Shown one piece after another: positions 25,116-31,937 of a stretch of 64,000 nt of DNA. The translations under genes were made by a program, and so were the position numbers. Every line of letters starts with the position of its first letter. Position 1 is the stretch's first letter. The DNA comes from Nocardioides ferulae (GTDB taxonomy: Bacteria > Actinomycetota > Actinomycetes > Propionibacteriales > Nocardioidaceae): positions 372,001-436,000 of the forward strand of contig NZ_QZVR01000001.1 of the NCBI RefSeq assembly GCF_003660455.1, given 5' to 3'. A model generated the notes under the pieces. It was not told where the DNA came from and did not search any database. It worked only from the letters and a program-made list of their open reading frames with translations.

Positions 25116-26390
25116 TCAGGGAACATTCACGGTCTGGGTGATCGTCTCGCCGGCGACAGTGACGTGCAGGACCGCCGAGAACGCGTTGTTCTTGACGGTG
25201 TCACGGAACCTGGACTTCACGACCAGGCGCACGGTGGCGGTGCCACCGGCGGTCGTCTTGCCCTTGCCGTAGGCGATGGTGGTGCCCTTGTAGAAGCGGC
25301 CCGGGCCGGCGTTGCCGACGGTCTGGTTGCCCTTGAGGCGCGCCTTGATCTTGCAGCCCGAGGAGCATTCGACGCTGGCGATGATGTACTTGCCCGACGA
25401 CGCCTTGGTCACCGTGGGCGACACCGCGAAGGTCAGCGGCGTGGGACTGGTGCCTGTGCGGGCCCCGATGCAGAGGACACCGAAGTCCTTGACGACATCC
25501 GTGTCATCGGTGTCGTTGTAGTACCGAGGGGCTCGGGCGTTGATCCGGTGGTCGTTGCCGACGTAGAGCACGCCCGGTTCGGTGGAGAACTCGATGCTGG
25601 CGGCGGTGCCGCCATCGGGGCAGGTCAGAGTCATGTCGGCGAACCGGTTCTCAGGAACTGTGAGCGTGTCCTGCACGACGAGATTCTCGAAGACCAGGTA
25701 CTGATCTGGCGCGAGGGCCGGGTCGACGCAGACAGCGCCGGTGAAGGTCTTGGACGCCTCGTTCGCGAGCATTGACATCGTGAGCTTCGCACCGTCCAGG
25801 CTCAGCCGGTTAAGAGTGGCGGAACCCTGGTGGAACTCGAAGACCGGACCGGTGGCGATGGTGTTGGCCGGACAGTTCGTCGTGAAGGTCCCCTCGGGAT
25901 CGCTGTGGCCCCAAACAGATGCACTCGAGAACGTGGAGGTCTGCTGCACCGGAATGCTCATCGTGTGCACGTGGCCGTCCGGTCCGGCCTTCGCGGTGGT
26001 CTTGCTGACGCAAGTGACTTGTACCTTGCCCTGGGCGGGCACGGGGTTGTCGTTGACGACGTCGACGCGCCAACCCGAGAAACCCGTCGTCGGTGCGCTG
26101 AGTCGAACGTTCACGTCGCTGACTTCGCCGCCGGTGTCGACGGAGTCGAGCACGAAGCCGCCGTCGATGGCGTAGTAGTTGGTCGGGCAGCCGACCGTGA
26201 GTTCCCCGCTCGACGTCAGCCCGGCGATCGTGAGGGACTTCTGCTCGACCTTGCTGATCACGTTGTGGCTGTGCGCCCCCGCCGCCGAGGCGCTGCTGAT
26301 GGTCATACCTGGCAGGGCCATGGCGCCGACTGCGGCAGCCAGGGCCACCAGCCCTGTGAACTTCCTACTGTGCACGCGTCGCGTTTGCAC
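25116..26390 (-). CDS. Large secreted protein with three cysteine-paired modules, unknown function
   Basis: A 424-residue exported protein with a signal peptide (about residues 1-37, ending in ASAAGA). The mature chain shows three modules of roughly 90 residues, each opening with a CP motif (VGCPTNYYAIDGGF, TNCPANTIATGPVF, LTCPDGGTAASIEF) and closing with a second cysteine (VTCVS, AVCVD, VLCIG). The modules are probably disulfide-bonded beta-domains. A C-terminal beta-rich part includes ECSSGCKIKARL. Thr/Ser content is high. The GTG start has a GAGGGG site. Base composition of its 5' region is less GC-rich than that of its neighbours. I do not recognise the family; a surface or adhesion role is only a guess. 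Confidence 0.7.
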   Translation of the reverse strand: MQTRRVHSRKFTGLVALAAAVGAMALPGMTISSASAAGAHSHNVISKVEQKSLTIAGLTSSGELTVGCPTNYYAIDGGFVLDSVDTGGEVSDVNVRLSAPTTGFSGWRVDVVNDNPVPAQGKVQVTCVSKTTAKAGPDGHVHTMSIPVQQTSTFSSASVWGHSDPEGTFTTNCPANTIATGPVFEFHQGSATLNRLSLDGAKLTMSMLANEASKTFTGAVCVDPALAPDQYLVFENLVVQDTLTVPENRFADMTLTCPDGGTAASIEFSTEPGVLYVGNDHRINARAPRYYNDTDDTDVVKDFGVLCIGARTGTSPTPLTFAVSPTVTKASSGKYIIASVECSSGCKIKARLKGNQTVGNAGPGRFYKGTTIAYGKGKTTAGGTATVRLVVKSRFRDTVKNNAFSAVLHVTVAGETITQTVNVP

Positions 26391-26705
26391 GTGGTTCCCC
26401 TCCCCCGAAGGGTGCGATCCCGAGCACGCACCGCAGTCTGTTGGATGTATCCGCGCCTTAACCTAAGTCCACCTGAGAGGTTTTATGCACAAAGAAAGTA
26501 AAACTTCTCCCTCGGGTCGGATAGCCCGTGGTGACCTGGGCAAACGGGAGATCCACCCGACGTCGACCGCAGTGGAACAGGCGATGCGCTAGACCGGTGG
26601 CGGGCGCCGAGGACCGGCGGTCGATGGCCATGCTGCCGCCCGCGAGCAGCCCGGTGGCCCCCTGGTGAGGGGCGCCGGCCCCAGTGACCCGCGACCCGCG
26701 ACCCG
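26391..26705. other. Divergent intergenic region with an A/T-rich pocket
   Basis: No gene is visible. Bases about 26455-26515 are unusually A/T-rich for this genome and probably hold the promoter of the secreted protein on the minus strand. The right end leads into the DosR-type box and promoter of the first universal stress protein gene. Confidence 0.5.
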
Positions 26706-26719
26706 GGCACTTTGGTCCC
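26706..26719. promoter_or_regulatory. DosR-type box upstream of usp (26773)
   Basis: GGCACTTTGGTCCC differs from the perfect box GGGACTTTGGTCCC at one base. It ends 53 bp before the start codon. Confidence 0.65.
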
Positions 26720-26772
26720 TACGCCCGGTCTCGGCGATGCGGGAGCGTGAGAGCACCAATCCGGGAGGAACC

Positions 26773-27693
26773 ATGATCGACCACACGCCCCGACCTGTCG
26801 TCGTCGCGGTCGCCCGTGACGGCTCCGAGTCCGCCCTGAGGTTCGCCGCGACGGAGGCCCGTCGCGGAGGTTGCGGCCTGCACCTGGTGCACGCGGTCGA
26901 CGTGACGCCGAGTGGCCCCCGCCCGGACCCGAAAGAACTGGACCGGGCCGACCACCTGGGCACGGCGACGCTGCGGCTGGCGGCCGCGCGAGCTGAGGTG
27001 ATGCTGGACGGGGCGGCCCTGGTGACCAGCTCGCTCGTGCACGGATCGGCGGTCGACGCGGTCGTCGACGCGAGCATCGACGCCGGCCTGGTCGTGCTGG
27101 GGCGCCGGCCCAGCAACGTGCTGCGCCGGGTCGTCACCCGGTCGATCTCCAGCGGCGTGGCCGCCCGGGCTCACGTGCCGGTGGTCTCGGTGCCCGACGG
27201 GTGGACCGAGTTCGGCGACAAGCGGGTGACCGTCGGACTCGACGTGCCCGACCACAGCCGCTCGATCCTGCGCAAGGCGCTGCACGCCGGCCGCTCCCGC
27301 GGCGCGACGGTCAACATCGTGCACACCTGGTGGATCCCCTCCGGCTACGACGAGGTGCCGAGCCCCGCGGTCCAGGAGGAGTGGTCGGCCCGGGCCCGCC
27401 ACGAGATCGAGGGGGTGCTGAGCAAGCTCCAGGGCGACTACGACGTGCCGGTCGAGATCGACGTCCGGCACGGCAAGCCTGCCGACGCCCTGATCGAGGC
27501 CTCCCACCGCTCGGACCTGATCGTGGTCGGACGCCACGACCCGGTCATCCCGCTCGGCTCCCACCTGGGCCCGGTGGCCCGCGCCGTGCTGCGCGACGCC
27601 GACTGCCCGGTGCTGCTGGTCGCGCCCACGCAGGCGCACCGGATGGCGACGTGGGGCCGCGGTGACCACAACCGGCCGGTCCAGGCGGTGTGA
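26773..27693 (+). CDS. Tandem universal stress protein (two UspA domains)
   Basis: A 306-residue cytoplasmic protein with two Usp folds: RPVVVAVARDGSESALRFAA opens the first and KRVTVGLDVPDHSRSILRKA the second. The first domain ends with ARAHVPVVSVPDGW and lacks a clear G-x2-G-x9-G(S/T) ATP loop. The second reads LIVVGRHDPVIPLGSHLGPV with a partial loop. The sequence HTWWIPSGYDEV is shared with two other Usp genes in this window (54162 and 56235). It has a GGAGG site and a DosR-type box upstream. Usp proteins of this kind are DosR regulon members in mycobacteria and are thought to help survival without growth. Confidence 0.87.
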   Translation: MIDHTPRPVVVAVARDGSESALRFAATEARRGGCGLHLVHAVDVTPSGPRPDPKELDRADHLGTATLRLAAARAEVMLDGAALVTSSLVHGSAVDAVVDASIDAGLVVLGRRPSNVLRRVVTRSISSGVAARAHVPVVSVPDGWTEFGDKRVTVGLDVPDHSRSILRKALHAGRSRGATVNIVHTWWIPSGYDEVPSPAVQEEWSARARHEIEGVLSKLQGDYDVPVEIDVRHGKPADALIEASHRSDLIVVGRHDPVIPLGSHLGPVARAVLRDADCPVLLVAPTQAHRMATWGRGDHNRPVQAV

Positions 27694-27832
27694 GACGAAC
27701 CCGGGGGAACGGGGCAGCACCGAGGCCACCGATCGGGGTTACCGACCGGTGGCCCTGGTGTGTCTCCCCTCACAGCGGGCACCGTAGGAGTCGGCAGCCC
27801 GTCCGAGGAGACCCGCGCCCCGAAGGAGCAGC

Positions 27833-30325
27833 ATGTCCAGCACCGACACCAGCACCAGCACCGGCCCCATCAGCTCGACCACCAGCACCACCCCGCCCGA
27901 CGACCCACACCCCACGCCGCTCGACGAGAACGAGCTCAGGCTCCTCGACGCCTGGTGGCGCGCGTCCAACTACGTCTCGGTCGGCCAGATCTATCTGCTC
28001 GACAACCCGCTGCTGCGCCGCGGGCTGGAGCCCGCGGACATCAAGCCCCGGCTGCTCGGCCACTGGGGCACCACCCCGGGCCTGAACCTCGTCTACACCC
28101 ACCTCAATCGGCTGATCAGGCAGCGCGACGTCGACGCGATCTTCCTCGCCGGCCCCGGACACGGCGGCCCGGCCGCGGTCGCCAACGCCTGGCTCGAGGG
28201 CACCTACAGCGAGGTCTACCCCCACGTCGGCCCCGACGAGGAGGGGTTGGGCGCGCTGTTCCGCCAGTTCTCCTTCCCCGGCGGGGTCCCGAGCCACGTC
28301 GCGCCCGAGACGCCCGGCTCCATCCACGAGGGCGGCGAGCTCGGCTACGTGCTCTCCCACGCGTACGGCGCCGCGATGGACAACCCCGACCTGCTGGTGG
28401 CGGCAGTGGTCGGTGACGGCGAGTTCGAGACCGGTCCGCTGGCCACCTCCTGGCACGCCAACAAGTTCGTCGACCCGGTCAACGACGGCGCGGTGCTGCC
28501 GATCCTGCACCTCAACGGCTACAAGATCGCCAACCCGACGATCCCGGCGCGGATCCCGCGCGAGGAGCTCGAGAGCCTGCTGCGCGGCTACGGCCACGAG
28601 GTCCTCACCGTGGAGGGCGACGACCCCGAGTCGGTGCACCAGCAGATGGCCGCGGCCATGGACGCCGCGCACGATCGGATCCGGGAGATCCAGCGCGCCG
28701 CTCGCGAGGACGGCGACACCGAGCGTCGTCCCTGGCCGATGATCCTGATGGTCACGCCGAAGGGCTGGACCGGACCGCGGGAGGTCGACGGCAAGCTGGT
28801 CGAGGGCACCTGGCGCTCCCACCAGGTCCCGTTGTCGGGCACTCGCCACGACGACGGCCATCGGGCCCAGCTCGAGCAGTGGCTGCGCTCCTATCGCCCC
28901 GAGGAGCTCTTCGACGCCGACGGTCGCCTGCTGCCCGAGCTGTGCGCCCTGGCGCCGAGCGGCGCCCGCCGGATGAGCGCCAACCCGCACGCCAACGGCG
29001 GCCTGCTGCGGCGTCCGCTGCGGCTCCCCGACTTCCGCACCCACGCGGTGGACGTCGCCGAGCCGGGCGGGTCCATCCACGAGGCCACCCGGGTCCTGGG
29101 CCAGTACCTCGTCGACGTGGTCCGGCAGAACCCCGACAACTTCCGCATCTTCGGGCCCGACGAGAACGCCTCCAACCGCCTCGACGCCGTCTACGAGGTG
29201 ACCGACAAGGTCTTCGCCGGCGACCTGCTGCCAGTCGACGAGCACCTCGGCCGGAGCGGGCGGGTCGTCGAGATGCTCTCCGAGCACACCTGCCAGGGCT
29301 GGCTCGAGGGCTACCTGCTGACCGGCCGGCACGGCCTGTTCAGCTGCTACGAGGCGTTCATCCACCTGGTCGACTCGATGCTCAACCAGCACGCGAAGTG
29401 GCTCAAGACCACCCGCGAGATCGACTGGCGGCCGCCGATCGCCTCGCTGAACTACCTGCTGACCTCCCACGTGTGGCGCCAGGACCACAACGGGTTCTCC
29501 CACCAGGACCCCGGCTTCATCGACCACGTGGTCAACAAGAAGGCCGAGGTGGTCCGCGTCTACCTGCCGCCGGACGCCAACACCCTGCTCTCCACCATGC
29601 GGCACTGCCTGGCCAGCCAGCACTACGTCAACGTCGTCGTGGCCGGCAAGCAGCCTCAGTTCGACTGGCTCACCGCGGAGGAGGCCGACCTGCACTGCGC
29701 CCGCGGCCTCGGCATCTGGGACTGGGCCTCCAACGACGACGGCGAGCCCGACGTGGTCCTCGCCAGCGCGGGCGACGTGCCGACCCTGGAGGCGCTGGCC
29801 GCGGTGTCACTGCTGCGCGAGCACCTGCCGGAGCTGAAGGTCCGTTTCGTCAACGTCGTCGACCTGATGCGGCTGCAGGACGAGGTCGAGCACCCGCACG
29901 GGCTGAAGAACCGAGACTTCGACACGATCTTCACCGCGGACAAGCCGGTCATCTTCGCCTACCACGGCTATCCGTGGCTGATCCACCGGCTGACCTACCG
30001 GCGCACCAACCACGCCAACCTCCACGTGCGCGGCTACAAGGAGGAGGGCACCACCACGACGCCGTTCGACATGGTGATGATGAACGACCTGGACCGCTAC
30101 CACCTGGTCATGGACGTCATCGACCGGGTGCCGGGCCTGGGCTCCCGGGCAGCGGGCGTGCGGCAACTGATGGTCGACACCCGTCGCCGGGCCCGCCAGT
30201 GGACCCGGCAGACCGGTGAGGACCTGCCCGAGGTGCGCGAGTGGGCCTGGTCGCCGTCGGCGCACCCCGGCCACGGCTGGTCGCCGTCGACCACCGCCCG
30301 GCCGGACGCGGGCGAGGCCGGCTGA
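27833..30325 (+). CDS. xfp: Phosphoketolase
   Basis: An 830-residue thiamine-diphosphate enzyme that splits xylulose-5-phosphate and/or fructose-6-phosphate into acetyl phosphate and an aldose phosphate. Family signatures are [19 protein letters not shown] near residue 75, GPGHGGPA near 105, [15 protein letters not shown] near 165 and the ThDP motif around [19 protein letters not shown] near 200. The length is typical. GAAGGAGC precedes the ATG. It sits between two usp genes in the hypoxia island and could redirect sugar carbon to acetyl phosphate without pyruvate oxidation. No acetate kinase or phosphotransacetylase gene is seen in the window. The first 35 residues are a Ser/Thr-rich tail that may be variable. 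Confidence 0.93.
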   Translation: MSSTDTSTSTGPISSTTSTTPPDDPHPTPLDENELRLLDAWWRASNYVSVGQIYLLDNPLLRRGLEPADIKPRLLGHWGTTPGLNLVYTHLNRLIRQRDVDAIFLAGPGHGGPAAVANAWLEGTYSEVYPHVGPDEEGLGALFRQFSFPGGVPSHVAPETPGSIHEGGELGYVLSHAYGAAMDNPDLLVAAVVGDGEFETGPLATSWHANKFVDPVNDGAVLPILHLNGYKIANPTIPARIPREELESLLRGYGHEVLTVEGDDPESVHQQMAAAMDAAHDRIREIQRAAREDGDTERRPWPMILMVTPKGWTGPREVDGKLVEGTWRSHQVPLSGTRHDDGHRAQLEQWLRSYRPEELFDADGRLLPELCALAPSGARRMSANPHANGGLLRRPLRLPDFRTHAVDVAEPGGSIHEATRVLGQYLVDVVRQNPDNFRIFGPDENASNRLDAVYEVTDKVFAGDLLPVDEHLGRSGRVVEMLSEHTCQGWLEGYLLTGRHGLFSCYEAFIHLVDSMLNQHAKWLKTTREIDWRPPIASLNYLLTSHVWRQDHNGFSHQDPGFIDHVVNKKAEVVRVYLPPDANTLLSTMRHCLASQHYVNVVVAGKQPQFDWLTAEEADLHCARGLGIWDWASNDDGEPDVVLASAGDVPTLEALAAVSLLREHLPELKVRFVNVVDLMRLQDEVEHPHGLKNRDFDTIFTADKPVIFAYHGYPWLIHRLTYRRTNHANLHVRGYKEEGTTTTPFDMVMMNDLDRYHLVMDVIDRVPGLGSRAAGVRQLMVDTRRRARQWTRQTGEDLPEVREWAWSPSAHPGHGWSPSTTARPDAGEAG

Positions 30326-30355
30326 TCCGGCCTCCGGGAGAGGGGTCGGCGAGGC

Positions 30356-31252
30356 TCAGGGGTGGAAGGGCACCACGGCCACGGGGCAGCGGGCGTGTTC
30401 GACCACGGCGGGAGTGAGCGAGCCGTAGACGATCTGCTGGAGCACCTTGCGCGGATGCGAGCCGACCACCACCAGCTCGGCGTCGTGCGAGGCCTCGAGG
30501 AGACGCTGGTCGGCGAAGCCGCGGGTCAGCTGGAGCCGCAGCTCTACGTCGGGGTGGCGCTCCCGATGGCCGGCGACGGCCTGGGCGAGCATCGCGCGCA
30601 TGTCGTCGCAGTCCGTCTCGTCGTCGGCGACGTCGAGAGTGCCCTCGACCACCGCGACGGCGTCCCAGAAGCAGTGCAGCACCGTGAGCGGCACGCCCCT
30701 GGCGTCGGCCACGCGGAACGCGAACTCCACCGCCGGAGCGGACCGCTCCGTGCCGTCGGTGCCGACCACCACGCCGCGGCGCTCCGCCCCGTCGGTCGGG
30801 CGCACCACGACGACGGGGCAGGGTGCGTGCTTGGACACCGCGACGCTGACCGAGCCGAGCAGCAGGCTGGCCACCGGCCCGCGGCCACGGGAGCCGACGG
30901 CGAGCAACGCTGCGTCGTCGGCCACGCCCAACAGCGCCTCACGGGCGTCGACCTGCCGCAGCACCTGGTGGACGGCGAGGTCCGGCCGGCCGGCGAGGAC
31001 CTGGGCGGCGGCCTCGGCGAGCACGGAGTGCCCCGCGGCTCGCTCCTCCTCGATCAGCCGCCCGTGGTCGATGCCCGCCCGGTCCATCCAGGCACTGCCG
31101 ACCAGCGGGAGCACCCCCAGGGCGTGCACCAGCACCAGCGGGCGGTTCTCTAGCTGGGCCTGCGCCGCGGCCCACTCCAGAGCGTGCCGCGAGCCGGACG
31201 AGCCGTCGACGCCGACGACGACAGCGCCGGCAGGGATCTGCGAGGTCTCCAT
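30356..31252 (-). CDS. Tandem universal stress protein with ATP-binding first domain
   Basis: A 298-residue protein with two Usp domains. The first starts AVVVGVDGSSGSRHALEWAA and keeps a full ATP loop in VGSRGRGPVASLLLGSVS (G-x2-G-x9-G-S). The second starts GVVVGTDGTERSAPAVEFAF and has lost the loop glycines (VGSHPRKVLQQIVYGS). This is the classical mycobacterial Usp type, unlike the other four in this window. The ATG at 31252 follows a weak ribosome site. A DosR-like site lies 57 bp upstream on its strand. Confidence 0.87.
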   Translation of the reverse strand: METSQIPAGAVVVGVDGSSGSRHALEWAAAQAQLENRPLVLVHALGVLPLVGSAWMDRAGIDHGRLIEEERAAGHSVLAEAAAQVLAGRPDLAVHQVLRQVDAREALLGVADDAALLAVGSRGRGPVASLLLGSVSVAVSKHAPCPVVVVRPTDGAERRGVVVGTDGTERSAPAVEFAFRVADARGVPLTVLHCFWDAVAVVEGTLDVADDETDCDDMRAMLAQAVAGHRERHPDVELRLQLTRGFADQRLLEASHDAELVVVGSHPRKVLQQIVYGSLTPAVVEHARCPVAVVPFHP

Positions 31253-31309
31253 GTGCTCATCGTCGCGCGCCCCGGCGGGCCGGCCCACCGGCTCGGGTCC
31301 TCAGGTGCC

Positions 31310-31323
31310 GGGCCCTTGGTCCA
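31310..31323. promoter_or_regulatory. DosR-like box upstream of usp (31252)
   Basis: GGGCCCTTGGTCCA matches the perfect box at 11 of 14 positions. It lies 57 bp upstream of the minus-strand usp start. It is suggestive by position more than by score. Confidence 0.45.
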
Positions 31324-31441
31324 GCCGGGGTGAGAGCCCGGGCGGGGTTCTCGGCACGCTCGACCACCGGAGCGCGCTCAAGTGCGAGGCCGGACAGGGC
31401 CGGGGAACCCGGGACGCGGACGGGCTCGGACGCCTAGGCTC

Positions 31442-31455
31442 GGGGCCAACGGCCC
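31442..31455. promoter_or_regulatory. DosR-like box upstream of the PNPOx-GNAT/ACS operon
   Basis: GGGGCCAACGGCCC keeps the GGG...GGCCC frame of GGGACTTTNGGCCC with several substitutions in the centre. It ends 36 bp before the GTG start. Confidence 0.4.
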
Positions 31456-31491
31456 GTCCCGGGGCGAGCCCGGCAAGGAGGAGGATCGTCG

Positions 31492-31932
31492 GTGCAGGAA
31501 TCGTGCGAGCTCAGCCCTGCCGAGTGCGAGACGCTGCTGCGCGCGGGGGTCGTGGGCCGGGTCGCGCTCTCGACCGCCGCCGGTCCCGAGATCTTCCCGA
31601 TGAACTACGTGGTGCTCGGCGAGGCGGTCTTCATGCGCACCGCCCCCGACAGCGTGCTCGGCAGCCGGGCCCACCACGCACCCCTGGCGTTCGAGGTCGA
31701 CCAGATCGACCACGAGAACCAGCGTGGTTGGAGCGTGGTCGTGCACGGCACCGGCGAGTGGGTGACCGACCCCGGTGAGTTGGAGCAGCTAAGGCACGGG
31801 TGGTCGCCCCGCCCGTGGGTGTCGGGCACCCGCGACCGACTGCTGCGGCTGCCCTGGACCAGGATCAGCGGCCGCCGCATCGGCCACGGCTGGGACCCCG
31901 CCTCCTCGATGCCGGCCCGACGGATCGGCTGA
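31492..31932 (+). CDS. Pyridoxamine 5'-phosphate oxidase-like flavin-binding protein
   Basis: A 146-residue split-barrel protein. ECETLLRAGVVGRVALSTAA near residue 10, FPMNYVVLGEAVFMRT near 35 and the strand pair AFEVDQIDHENQRGWSVVVHGTG match the small PNPOx-like (Rv1155/Rv2074-type) families that bind FMN or F420. No substrate can be assigned. GTG start with GGAGGAGG upstream. The stop is five bases before the ATG of the GNAT/acyl-CoA synthetase gene, so both are in one operon. Members of this family occur in the mycobacterial dormancy regulon. Confidence 0.8.
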   Translation: MQESCELSPAECETLLRAGVVGRVALSTAAGPEIFPMNYVVLGEAVFMRTAPDSVLGSRAHHAPLAFEVDQIDHENQRGWSVVVHGTGEWVTDPGELEQLRHGWSPRPWVSGTRDRLLRLPWTRISGRRIGHGWDPASSMPARRIG

Positions 31933-31937
31933 GCGCG

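Noticed and set aside
27742..27756. CCGACCGGTGGCCCT as a DosR site for the phosphoketolase gene
   Set aside because: Only the right half fits; the match is close to what GC-rich random sequence gives.
27770..29695. A 641-codon open frame antisense to the phosphoketolase gene, and many similar long antisense frames elsewhere
   Set aside because: High GC content removes stop codons in shadow frames; the antisense product is low-complexity and has no domain, while the plus-strand frame is a full phosphoketolase.
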